This document shows positions 27,393 through 35,702 of a stretch of DNA of 64,000 nucleotides, one piece after another. The stretch lies in assembly GCA_039980135.1 (NCBI GenBank), contig JBDXCV010000003.1, positions 558,001 to 622,000 of the forward strand, written 5' to 3'. The notes beneath the pieces are model-generated. The model had not been told where the DNA came from. It saw nothing but the letters and a program-made list of their open reading frames with translations, and made no database searches. The first letter of the stretch is position 1, and each line of letters opens with the position of its first letter. A program made the position numbers and the translations under genes. The stretch is from Alphaproteobacteria bacterium (GTDB taxonomy: Bacteria > Pseudomonadota > Alphaproteobacteria > UBA6615).

Positions 27393-28049
27393 TCAGTCTT
27401 CCTCACGCATCGTGTAGGTGAGCAGGGTGGTGTCGGTCACGAATTCGATGTCGGCGCGTGCATCCCCCGTGTCGGCATAGATGAAGTCCCATACCCCCAG
27501 ACTCTCCCCGCTGACCTTTATTTCGCCATCCTGCACCAACGCGGCCAGGAAGACCGGGCTGTGGGTCGCGCCGGCGGGAAACCGCATCGTCTCGACCAGC
27601 AAGCGGCCGGCGCCATGATCGACCTGTGTTTTCATTTTGCTTCCGTCCGGTCCGTCCACCCATGGCAGGTCGACATGCTGGATCAGTCGGTAGTGTTTTT
27701 CGGACGACAGTTCCTCGACCTCGGAATGGAAAAAACTACCCTGGAAGGCCGAAATGAGGTTGCAGCCGAGCGGATAGTGCAGCGGGCCGTGCGGTTCGTT
27801 GCTCGGGCCGATGACCACATCGAGCGGGCCGAGCGTGAGGCCATCGACAATCGCCGTGTTCTTCAACACAGTCGTCGCGTGAGTCCCGGCATGGACGTGA
27901 CGCGGCTCGGTCGATCCGAACGGATAGTCGATCAGCCTGATGACCAGCTCCGTTTCGTCGTTGGCATAGTAAAGCCCGGCCTTGCTCAACCAGTTATCGA
28001 CATTCTTCCTGTCTTCCCAGGGGATGCTATCCAATTTGACAATATTCAT
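27393..28049 (-). CDS. Cupin-fold protein (paralogue of 18020-18679)
   Basis: A 218-residue protein closely related along its whole length to the plus-strand cupin at 18020. Shared blocks include DYPFGSTEPRHVHAG, DVVIGPSNEPHGPLHYP and SLGVWDFIYAD. AGGAGCGACGT precedes ATG 28049, and the start overlaps the CMD stop as ATGA, so translation is coupled to that redox protein. Function is unknown beyond a probable metal-binding cupin fold; the His-rich EPRHVHAGTHATTV segment may provide ligands. Confidence 0.83.
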   Translation of the reverse strand: MNIVKLDSIPWEDRKNVDNWLSKAGLYYANDETELVIRLIDYPFGSTEPRHVHAGTHATTVLKNTAIVDGLTLGPLDVVIGPSNEPHGPLHYPLGCNLISAFQGSFFHSEVEELSSEKHYRLIQHVDLPWVDGPDGSKMKTQVDHGAGRLLVETMRFPAGATHSPVFLAALVQDGEIKVSGESLGVWDFIYADTGDARADIEFVTDTTLLTYTMREED

Positions 28050-28771
28050 ACGTCGCTCCTCATGTTTGCGTGTTGCCTGGTGCCGTCGGTTTGCGCCGCG
28101 GCAGGTTGTATTGAGTCCCGGTCAGCCTGACCGGATGGGGAAAACCGGCCCGCGAACGCTTCGACATCGTCGATCGACAGCGACGTGTCCTTCACGGCAT
28201 CCCATTGTTTCTTGTTGATTTCGAGAGGCTCCAATTCGGTCCAGAAGGAATCGTTGAGGCGATTGATCATGTTGAACATGGCCGACGCCACCGTGACCTC
28301 GACGATCTCCACGTCGCTACACAGGCGCTTCAGTTCGTCCCACAACGCCTTGTCGCGCCGGGATGTATTGAGCGTCACGGCCTCGGCCCAGGCGATGACG
28401 GCCTTTTCCTTGTCGGTGAACAGCGAACTTTCCTTGTAGGCGTCGCTGTCGAGCAGGGCGCACTCGTCGGGGATGATACCCAGTCCCTGGCCGAACACCG
28501 ACGTGTGCTCGGTGCAGTATTCGCAGGCGTTGGCCATCGAGGTCTTGATAATGGCCAGGCTCCGCAGACGCGGGTCTGATGTCGCACCCAGTGCGGGCTG
28601 ACGCACGGTCGCGACAAGGCCGAGAATCCAGCGTGCGAAGTAAGGATTATGTTGGGCGAGAATGCGCTGCAGGTTGGCCGTACGGCCCAGCAGCAGGGCA
28701 CAGGCATCGAGCACTTCCTTGCCAACGCCGGTGGCGTCGTCATCCGAAAGCATTTCCAGGCGCTTTGGCAT
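28046..28771 (-). CDS. AhpD/carboxymuconolactone decarboxylase-family protein (CxxC form)
   Basis: A 241-residue CMD-family protein with the AhpD-like redox motif C-E-Y-C-T-E-H in KTSMANACEYCTEHTSVFG. In AhpD the two cysteines and the following His reduce partner proteins or peroxides. The all-helical body (EKAVIAWAEAVTLN, VASAMFNMINRLNDSFW) matches the family. Start 28771 is marked by AGGAGCGCATT; the upstream extension is shadow. It is the cysteine counterpart of the UGA-containing gene at 31755-32414, which aligns to it with about one gap through the active site. Confidence 0.88.
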   Translation of the reverse strand: MPKRLEMLSDDDATGVGKEVLDACALLLGRTANLQRILAQHNPYFARWILGLVATVRQPALGATSDPRLRSLAIIKTSMANACEYCTEHTSVFGQGLGIIPDECALLDSDAYKESSLFTDKEKAVIAWAEAVTLNTSRRDKALWDELKRLCSDVEIVEVTVASAMFNMINRLNDSFWTELEPLEINKKQWDAVKDTSLSIDDVEAFAGRFSPSGQADRDSIQPAAAQTDGTRQHANMRSDV

Positions 28772-28843
28772 AATGCGCTCCTGTGATGACCTGCCGCCCG
28801 CGGGAATCACCCGCGAGCGGCGTGCCGACAACGTGAAAAAGGC

Positions 28844-30016
28844 CTAGTAGGCGCCGCCATGCGATGCGATAGCAATCCTGCAGGGCGCCGAAGACTTGTT
28901 GCTCCACGCATGGTTGGTGCCGCGCTGAACCACAACATCTCCGGCTTTTACCGACACCGAGCCCGTGTCCAGGATCAGGTCGACCTCTCCTTCCAGGATG
29001 AAGCAGAAATCGAATGCTTCGACTTTCTGCATGTACGGATGCGGCGCCGACGGCGAATAGGTCGATGCGCCGGGCGAGCCCATGGACTCGAAAAATGCCG
29101 CGACATCGTCGGGACCGACCTTGCGTTCCCAGCTCGCGTCCGGCGGAAAGGTCACGACACGACAGACGGAACCGGTTTTGGGTGGCTCGATTGTGTGGGG
29201 CAAATGCAGGGTTTCCAGCATCATTTTCGCGGGCGACTGCTCGATCACCCACAGCCGCGCTGAGGCGTAACCGGGCCGTGCCGGGTCAAAGCGCATATCG
29301 GGCGCCGGTCCGTCGGCGATGATGCTCGACCGCCCCTGTTCACGGTCCGCGACGACAATTCGGCGCGCCGGTTTGACGCCATCGGGGAACTCAAACCCCT
29401 CGGGCAGCTCGACCACAGCTTCGTCGCTCTGGACGACGCCCAGATCGCCGTCCTCGAACACGGCGTCGATCATGTCGAAACCCATGATGCAGCCGAGCCG
29501 TGGAGACGACCAGTTGTGCCAGGAGCCGACCTGGATGGCGATATCGCCAGGCTCCATTAGCAGCATGCCTTCGTCCGTGGTCAACTCGCGTTCACCGGAA
29601 AGCATGATTCCGAAATCGATCGACTGGGTCTTGTGCATGCCGGCGGAGTAGGAGTTCTTCCCGCCGCGATCCCAGCTGCGCCCGCTGGGGCGTGGTGTCG
29701 GTTCATGGAAATCGTGAATGTCGGGATCGTTTGCCGGATCGTAATCCGCCTGACGTGCCAGTGTTTCAACAACGCGCACATGCCCGCCGCCGCGCGGCCC
29801 GGGAAAATCATATGGCGTATCGCCCTCATCCGTCGTCCCCGAAAGCGCAAGCGGCGCGCCATCCCAGACCCAGATGTTGGTGTTGTGGGTGCGGCTCGCG
29901 AGCGCGGTGTTCGTGGCGTTGGGCGCGGGCCCGTCCCAGACAACCGTCGAGCGACCCTGCTCATCGGTCCCGGTCACCACGCGGCGGATGGGTGTCATCG
30001 GCAGGTCATTTGACAT
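28844..30016 (-). CDS. Two-domain cupin protein (fused form of the 36.2-38.0 kb cupins)
   Basis: A 390-residue protein made of two ~190-residue cupin units. The N-terminal unit (IRRVVTGTDEQGRS, MHKTQSIDFGIMLSGE, VGSWHNWSS) resembles the separate proteins at 36865 and 37435. The C-terminal unit (ARRIVVADREQGRSS, LHLPHTIEPPKTGSVCR, RGTNHAWSNKSSAPC) resembles the protein at 36251. It sits between the ThDP enzyme (13-bp gap) and the CMD gene. A complete classical HxH...E...H cupin metal motif is not obvious, so catalysis is uncertain. Confidence 0.85.
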   Translation of the reverse strand: MSNDLPMTPIRRVVTGTDEQGRSTVVWDGPAPNATNTALASRTHNTNIWVWDGAPLALSGTTDEGDTPYDFPGPRGGGHVRVVETLARQADYDPANDPDIHDFHEPTPRPSGRSWDRGGKNSYSAGMHKTQSIDFGIMLSGERELTTDEGMLLMEPGDIAIQVGSWHNWSSPRLGCIMGFDMIDAVFEDGDLGVVQSDEAVVELPEGFEFPDGVKPARRIVVADREQGRSSIIADGPAPDMRFDPARPGYASARLWVIEQSPAKMMLETLHLPHTIEPPKTGSVCRVVTFPPDASWERKVGPDDVAAFFESMGSPGASTYSPSAPHPYMQKVEAFDFCFILEGEVDLILDTGSVSVKAGDVVVQRGTNHAWSNKSSAPCRIAIASHGGAY

Positions 30017-30029
30017 GGTCTTGCTCCTA

Positions 30030-31706
30030 TCAACCGATCGGCAGCGGCGCTTGCGCGTCGAGGTCGGTCACAACATCAATGATTGTCGGCCGCCGGGATG
30101 CGATTGCCTTCTCCAGTGCCGGCGCAAATTCGGACGGCTTTTCGACACGGAGACCCTGCGCCCCGAAAGTCTCGGCGACTTTCGAAATGTCCACGTCGGT
30201 CCAGACCCACAGCTCTTCGGCTTGTTCGGTCTGCTTGCCGCCATAGACCTGGTCATAGCCGAGCTTGGACTGGTTGCCGGAATGGTTGTTGTTCACGACG
30301 ATCACCGCCGGGATATTCCAGCGAACCATCGTTTCGATTTCGGCGACGTGATAGAGGAAGCCGCCGTCGCCCGTGAAACAGACGACGGGCCGGTCCGGAA
30401 CCCCGCACTGCGCCCCGATCGTCGCCGAGAAGGCCCACCCCAGGTGACCCGCACAGCGGACGTAGCTTTGCGTCGGCTTCTGCAAGTCGTACATGCCGCC
30501 CATCCACATCCCTGCATGGCCCGTATCGACGACGACGAATGCGTCATCGGGAAGGTGCTTGGACAGATCGCTGCAGATGCGCTCCGGCCGTGTCGGCGCC
30601 TCTTCGGAGGACAGGAGTTCGCTATACTGCTGATACCAGCCGCCCACATGCCCGCGTGCCTGGCCGATCCAGTTCTTGCGGCTCGCTGCGGTTCCGGCAT
30701 CGGCATGCTCCACCATGCGCTCGACCGTGACCTTGGCATCACCGAGAACCGCCGCGTCGAGCATGTAGTTGCGGCCCAGTGCTTCCGGGTCGATATCGAT
30801 CTGGATCGCCGGGGTGCCGAGCTTGGGAACCTTCCAGAAATGGGTGGTCATCCCCCCGGTCTCGGTGCCGATGAAGCAAACGAGATCGGCTTCCATGACG
30901 ACCTGGTTCGCGGAACCGCGCGAATAGGTGCCGACGACGCCCACGCTCAACGGATGGGTGCCGGGAATCGAATCCTTGCCGTTGAGTGATGTTGCGACCG
31001 GGATCTGCAACTTCTCCGCCAGTGCGACCACGGCCGGGCCGGCCTCGGACCAGCGCACACCGCCGCCCGCGACGATCACGGGCCGTTTCGCCGCCTGCAG
31101 AACCGCGACGGCCTTCTTTACGCTCGCATCGTCGGGTTCCGGCCGAAACGGCGGGACTTGCGAGAACTGGGCTTCGACGAGCGGCTCCATATCCGCTTCC
31201 TCGACGTCCATCTGTCCCTCGTTGCCGCGGAACTGAAGATGCACCGGTCCGGGCGTTCCCGACACCGCGACCCGGAAAGCCTGCCGCACCATGTCGGGGA
31301 ACCGTTCCACGGAATCGACCGTGGCGTTGAACTTTGTCACGGCATCGAACACCGGTACGTCGTCATTCTGCTGATAGACCTTGCGGAATTTCGTGGCGGG
31401 GTCTCGTCCGCCGGTCATGGCGATCACCGGCGAATGGGCCAGCCAGGCGTCTCTCAGACCGGCGGCGAGATTCAGCGCGCCGACCGTCTGCGCCATGCAG
31501 ATGCCTGGCCGACGCGACGCCCGTGCATAACCGTCCGCCATGTACGCCGCGGACTTTTCGCCGTGGGTACGCACCCGACTGATCGAGGTCGATGCTTCGA
31601 GCTCGACCATGGTTCTGCGCAAGATCGCGGGCACATGGAATATGTGGGTGACCCCGTAATCTTCGAGCATTCGCGCCATTGCCTGGGCGCCGGTCATCTT
31701 TGCCAT
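30030..31706 (-). CDS. Thiamine-diphosphate-dependent enzyme (acetolactate synthase/decarboxylase superfamily)
   Basis: A 558-residue enzyme with the three-domain ThDP layout: a PYR domain with catalytic E50 in RTHGEKSAAYMADGYAR, a central domain (RPVIVAGGGVRWSEAG), and a PP domain with the ThDP/Mg motif GDGGFLYH...VVNNN. The family includes acetolactate synthase, benzoylformate decarboxylase and sulfoacetaldehyde acetyltransferase; sequence alone does not choose between them. It would cleave or form a C-C bond next to a carbonyl. The position between a CMD-Sec gene and a bicupin ties it to the catabolic cluster. Confidence 0.92.
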   Translation of the reverse strand: MAKMTGAQAMARMLEDYGVTHIFHVPAILRRTMVELEASTSISRVRTHGEKSAAYMADGYARASRRPGICMAQTVGALNLAAGLRDAWLAHSPVIAMTGGRDPATKFRKVYQQNDDVPVFDAVTKFNATVDSVERFPDMVRQAFRVAVSGTPGPVHLQFRGNEGQMDVEEADMEPLVEAQFSQVPPFRPEPDDASVKKAVAVLQAAKRPVIVAGGGVRWSEAGPAVVALAEKLQIPVATSLNGKDSIPGTHPLSVGVVGTYSRGSANQVVMEADLVCFIGTETGGMTTHFWKVPKLGTPAIQIDIDPEALGRNYMLDAAVLGDAKVTVERMVEHADAGTAASRKNWIGQARGHVGGWYQQYSELLSSEEAPTRPERICSDLSKHLPDDAFVVVDTGHAGMWMGGMYDLQKPTQSYVRCAGHLGWAFSATIGAQCGVPDRPVVCFTGDGGFLYHVAEIETMVRWNIPAVIVVNNNHSGNQSKLGYDQVYGGKQTEQAEELWVWTDVDISKVAETFGAQGLRVEKPSEFAPALEKAIASRRPTIIDVVTDLDAQAPLPIG

Positions 31707-31754
31707 GACGTTACTTTCCTTCTTTGTGCGCGCCGGCTTCGGCGCAAATACGGA

Positions 31755-32414
31755 CTAGGACTTCGAGGTCGTGCCGCCTTCTTCTTCATGGTTCCACCAG
31801 CAGTCGCGCATATAGGCGACATAGTCGGCAGGATCGATCTTCACCGACTTGGTGAACTTCTCCATCACCGGCGCGTCCTCGATATCGATCTGCAGGCTGT
31901 CGGTGAACCGGTTCCAGAAATTGAAGAATCCCGAAATCATCGTGATCTCCACAATCTGCGCGGAATTGAAATGTTCCTTCAGTTCCGGCATCGCCTTCGG
32001 GTTCTGGCCGAAATACGTCTTCTCGGTCAGCACCTCGGCCCACTTGATCGCCGCCTTTTCAGCCGGCGTAAAATGATCGGATGACTGGAAGTCCCCTTCG
32101 AGCGCCTCAACCATAGAATCTTCAAAACCCAACCCCCGACCGAGCGTTACGTTGTGACTGATTCAATGGTTGCAGCCGTTCAGCATGGACGTCTTGAGGA
32201 TGATCAGTGCCTTGAGACGAACGGGCAGATTCTCGGTGATTTCCTCGCGCAACAGCGGCACGTTGAAACCGAAAACAGCCTGCGCCAGCTTCGGCGAATG
32301 GGCCGCGACACGGATGGCGTTCGCCACCCGCCCGTACAAGACCCGGTTGTGCTTGAACAGACGTGCCACGGGGCCCGTGGCTTCCTCGTCCGTTATGTAT
32401 GGCAGTTGAGCCAT
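31755..32414 (-). CDS. AhpD/CMD-family selenoprotein (CxxU), read through in-frame TGA
   Basis: One open frame of 219 residues if the TGA at 32163-32165 is read as selenocysteine 84. Before it the frame reads IILKTSMLNGCNH; after it, ISHNVTLGRGLGFEDSM and 120 more residues to a normal stop. The result, C81-N-H-U84-x-x-H87, is the AhpD redox motif with Sec in place of the second Cys. The paralogue at 28046 has CEYCTEH at the same place. AAGGAGGAG lies before the ATG. A hairpin immediately 3' of the TGA fits a bacterial SECIS. AhpD-like CxxU selenoproteins are a known class. Without read-through the gene would give only an 83-residue fragment lacking the active site. Confidence 0.88.
32122..32157 (-). 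promoter_or_regulatory. Candidate bacterial SECIS element
   Basis: On the minus strand, 32157-32142 pairs with 32137-32122: 16 stacked positions, 13 paired and 3 single mismatches. The apical loop is GGTC (32141-32138). The loop begins 21 nt after the TGA. In E. coli fdhF the SECIS loop also carries GGUC at a similar distance. A G at the loop start and this spacing fit known bacterial SECIS rules. Confidence 0.8.
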
Positions 32415-32546
32415 TGAGGTTCTCCTCCTTAGCTTGGGGAACGATAAAAAACTGAGTTTACGAGGCCGCGAACCTGCGCGGCCATGGCCTGTCCGGCCGA
32501 TGACCGGCGACGTCGCGGCTCTCGAACTGTTTCGGCATCATGCGTG

Positions 32547-33836
32547 TCAGAGCTGAGCCGGCAGCCAGAGTGCCAGTGCCGGGAAGAAAATCAGCAATAT
32601 GAGACGAAGAATGTCGGAAGCGAAAAACGGCATGATTCCGGCGAAGATGGTCGACAGTTCGACATCCTTGAGCATGGCTTTCATGACGAACACGTTGATG
32701 CCGACCGGCGGCGTAATCAGGCTGATTTCCGTCGCCACCACAAGGAAGATCCCGAACCAGATAAGGTCGATTCCCATGGCGCTCACGATCGGCACGAAGA
32801 TTGGCACCACCAGGAGAATCATCGCCAGTCCCTCAACGAACATGCCCAGGACAATGAGAATTCCGAGAATGACGAATATTGCAAACGTCGGGCTCGCGTC
32901 AAAGCTGGTCACAAAATCCGTGATGACGAAGCTCACGCCGGACAGCTGAATGAACTGATTGAGCGCCAGCGCACCGAAGATCACGGTAAACAACATACCC
33001 GTGGTCTTTCCCGCGTCGTAGAGCGACAGGAACAGGCTGTGCCATGACATCCGCCGCCGTCCGACCGCGAACAAAAGCGCGCCCGAGGCCCCCATCGCGC
33101 CAGCTTCGGTCGGGGTAAAGACCCCGAACATGATTCCGAACATGATCATCAGGAACAGGGCGACCACACCCCAGACCCGCCCGAGCGTGCGTATCCGATA
33201 GCGCCAGCTGCTGCGTTCACCTGCCGGACCGCTATCGGGGCGAAACGCCACGATGAGCTTGATCACGCCGATATAGAGAATAACGGTCAGGATGCCAGGC
33301 ACGATGCCCGCGACGAACAGCTGGCCAACATCAGATTCGGTCAGCAGGCCGTAGACGATCAGGGCATTGCTCGGGGGAATAAGAATTCCCAGTGTACCGC
33401 CTGCCGCGATCGTGCCGGCCGCCAGACTGTCCGAGTAATTGTAGCGGCGCATCGAAGGCAGCGCGACTTTGGCCATGGTGACAACCGTCGCCACCGAATT
33501 GCCCGAAACCGCCGCAAACCCTCCGCTGGCCGCGACTGTCGACATGGCCAGGCCGCCCCTCAGATGTCCGAGCCACGAATATGCCGCGTCATACAGGTCG
33601 TCTGATAAACGCGCCTGGGATACGAACGCTCCCATGAGCAGGAACAGCGGCAGGACCACGAAACCCGGTGCAATAGCGATGTCGAAAATGACAGTACCGA
33701 TGCCGTACAGGGCGATGTCCATGCCACGCACGGTCGCCGTGCCGAAAAAGCCGACGAGCAGCATGGAGAAACCCAGTGGCACACGGGCCAGCAACAGCAG
33801 CAGCAGCGCTGCCATCCCAATCGAAACTTCAAACAT
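32547..33836 (-). CDS. dctM: TRAP transporter large permease subunit
   Basis: A 429-residue membrane protein with about a dozen helices, the DctM large subunit that couples solute uptake to the sodium or proton gradient. FEVSIGMAALLLLLLARVPL at the start and the internal AVSGNSVATVVTMAKVALPS and AGTIAAGGTLGILIPPSNAL segments are hallmarks. It overlaps dctQ by 8 bp. Gene order is dctP-dctQ-dctM-CMD(Sec) on the minus strand, so it should import the cluster's substrate, probably a carboxylate. Confidence 0.95.
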   Translation of the reverse strand: MFEVSIGMAALLLLLLARVPLGFSMLLVGFFGTATVRGMDIALYGIGTVIFDIAIAPGFVVLPLFLLMGAFVSQARLSDDLYDAAYSWLGHLRGGLAMSTVAASGGFAAVSGNSVATVVTMAKVALPSMRRYNYSDSLAAGTIAAGGTLGILIPPSNALIVYGLLTESDVGQLFVAGIVPGILTVILYIGVIKLIVAFRPDSGPAGERSSWRYRIRTLGRVWGVVALFLMIMFGIMFGVFTPTEAGAMGASGALLFAVGRRRMSWHSLFLSLYDAGKTTGMLFTVIFGALALNQFIQLSGVSFVITDFVTSFDASPTFAIFVILGILIVLGMFVEGLAMILLVVPIFVPIVSAMGIDLIWFGIFLVVATEISLITPPVGINVFVMKAMLKDVELSTIFAGIMPFFASDILRLILLIFFPALALWLPAQL

Positions 33837-34365
33837 TGGGGTTCTCCGGCCTGTGGACTGCGTCGGTATCCTGTCTCAGGAGGCGAATGAAGTTTCGTAT
33901 CGAGTAGACCGTGGCAATCATCGCCAACACGGAAAAAACCAACGAAAAGGGCCAATTGTAGAAATCGATATTCTCGTGAAACGTATTGTTGCCGTACGAG
34001 TGGACGGTCACCCTCATCAACCGCTCGGCAATGAACCCCAGCGCGCCGATGCTCACGATGTAGACGAAGATACTCTGCACTTTTCGCGCACGACCGGTGA
34101 TGAAACGGTCCAGCAAGCCAACCGTAATATGTTCATCCTCGCGGCAGACGTTGATCAATCCGCTGAATATTGTCAGGCCGAGGATCATCCCGATGACGGA
34201 AATTCCCCAGGAAAGCGGCGCGCTGAAAAGATAGCGCAGCGTCACATCGACGGTGCCGAGAAGCATCATCGAACCGATGAATATCGCGACCAGAAAATTC
34301 AGTGGCCGCCATCCATCCTTGGTCGGATCCGGCGCTTCTAATGGGTCTTGTTCGTTGTTTTCCAT
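33829..34365 (-). CDS. dctQ: TRAP transporter small permease subunit
   Basis: A 178-residue four-helix protein with helices such as LNFLVAIFIGSMMLLGTVDV and FSLVFSVLAMIATVYSIRNF. This is the size and topology of DctQ, which bridges the binding protein and DctM. The N-terminus carries an acidic, proline-containing leader (MENNEQDPLEAPDPTKDGW). Part of this 5' region has degenerate copies in the gap between dctQ and dctP. It overlaps dctM by 8 bp. Confidence 0.9.
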   Translation of the reverse strand: MENNEQDPLEAPDPTKDGWRPLNFLVAIFIGSMMLLGTVDVTLRYLFSAPLSWGISVIGMILGLTIFSGLINVCREDEHITVGLLDRFITGRARKVQSIFVYIVSIGALGFIAERLMRVTVHSYGNNTFHENIDFYNWPFSLVFSVLAMIATVYSIRNFIRLLRQDTDAVHRPENPNV

Positions 34366-34411
34366 GAATAAAAGTCCCCACCCTGACGGCTATTTTTCGT
34401 TTGGGCCGATG

Positions 34412-34644
34412 AGGATGGCGGTCAGGCACTCGGTACCGCCATTCTGATCGGTCCGAATCTGGCGGTTCAGACCAACTCTTCTTGATTGATTAGCCCGGTT
34501 CTCGGCTGCCGGTGGTTTCCGGTTATTTGTCGAGCCGACTTTACAGAACCGATGCGGATGGCGGCCGGAACACAAGTGGCCGCCATCCTTCTTCGGTTGG
34601 ATCAGGCGAATTTGCTCTCCGGATCAATCCGCAGAGCAAATTCG
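34412..34644. repeat. Repeat-rich dctP-dctQ intergenic region with three hairpins
   Basis: Three strong hairpins occupy this gap. One pairs 34412-34422 with 34435-34445 (one G-T). A perfect 11-bp stem pairs 34556-34566 with 34578-34588. A perfect 12-bp stem pairs 34607-34618 with 34633-34644, just past the dctP stop. The text around 34548-34606 resembles the dctQ 5' end (34271-34330) and again 34405-34460, so the gap looks built from decayed copies spaced ~140 bp. Confidence 0.75.
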
Positions 34645-34655
34645 GTGCTGACCGG

Positions 34656-35702
34656 CTATTTCTTCTCGGCCTGCACGGCTTTCAACTGCTCGTTGAAGTA
34701 CGCCAGGGCAGCCTTGCCATCGACCCCGCGGTTCGCGGCTTTCTCAAGCCATTGGTCGGTGTACTTCGCCGTGATCTGCTTGACCTCGGCAGTCATCTCC
34801 GGGCTTGTCGGGTGAATCTTGACGCCGTTTGCCCGCATTTTCGCCAGAGCATTCACGTTGCCCTCGTCCCAGCGGCCACTGACATTCCGCGTGAGCGCCT
34901 CTCCGAGATACTTGTCCATGATCGCCTGGTCATCGGCGGAAATGGATTCCCACTTCTGAATGTTCAGAATCGGCGTCCAGATCAGGGAGACGAACGCGCC
35001 GGGATACTCCACCCCGTAGTTCAGGAACTGATCCACCTTGAGAACCGCGGCCAGGGCGGCAGAGCCGGTCATGCCGTCAACCACGCCCTTGGATACCATC
35101 GGGAAAATCTCGGTGGCGAGCGAGGGGATCGCCGCGGCGCCGAGATCCACGAAAATGTCCTTGGCCAGACCGTTACCGCTGCGCAGCTTCAAGCCCTTGA
35201 TATCGGCAACCGAGTTGATCGGCTTGTCGATGGTGAAGATCTGCTCACCGGTATAGGTGTAGGTCGCGAGGAGCTTGGTGCCTTTGTATTCACCGGCCGC
35301 CTCGAAATGCTTCTTGTAGGTCCGCCAGCTGGCGACGCCCAGTGCCGTTGCCGACGGGTTGTGGCCGGTCAGACGACCGATATCCATCAGATGCAGGCGA
35401 TTCCGCTCGAAGCCCGCATGGATATACGCCGCATCGACAAGACCGCTGGTCACATGATCCCAGTTACGCGCCGGCGGGGCGACCGCACCCGGCGTGAATT
35501 CGAAAACGACCCGGCCTTCGGTGTCGCGTTCGACATTCTCTTTCAGCCAGTTCCAGCCGAGGTTGTTGGGATAGGTGGCCGGCGCGAAGATGTGGACGAG
35601 AATTTTCGTCTGCGCCGAAGCCGGCGTCGGTACACCAGCCGATGCAACCAGGCCGGCAGAGAGCGCCGCGGCTGCAGTTAACAGTTTAATTGAGCGTTTC
35701 AT
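34656..35702 (-). CDS. dctP: TRAP transporter substrate-binding protein
   Basis: A 348-residue periplasmic DctP-family protein. The N-terminus MKRSIKLLTAAAALSAGLVA followed by PTPASAQ is a clear signal peptide, cleaved probably after ASA. Segments such as ADIKGLKLRSGNGLAKDIFV and IFPMVSKGVVDGMTGSA are typical, and the Arg in LKLRSGN is usually the carboxylate-binding residue. Start 35702 is supported by GAGGAGG upstream. It heads the minus-strand unit; the shared element copy 2 lies 258 bp upstream. Confidence 0.94.
   Translation of the reverse strand: MKRSIKLLTAAAALSAGLVASAGVPTPASAQTKILVHIFAPATYPNNLGWNWLKENVERDTEGRVVFEFTPGAVAPPARNWDHVTSGLVDAAYIHAGFERNRLHLMDIGRLTGHNPSATALGVASWRTYKKHFEAAGEYKGTKLLATYTYTGEQIFTIDKPINSVADIKGLKLRSGNGLAKDIFVDLGAAAIPSLATEIFPMVSKGVVDGMTGSAALAAVLKVDQFLNYGVEYPGAFVSLIWTPILNIQKWESISADDQAIMDKYLGEALTRNVSGRWDEGNVNALAKMRANGVKIHPTSPEMTAEVKQITAKYTDQWLEKAANRGVDGKAALAYFNEQLKAVQAEKK

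Noticed and set aside
31755-32414. Pseudogene or two separate CMD genes
   Set aside because: There is only one TGA, in frame, precisely at the redox cysteine, followed by intact family sequence and a SECIS-like hairpin. A random nonsense mutation would not be expected there.
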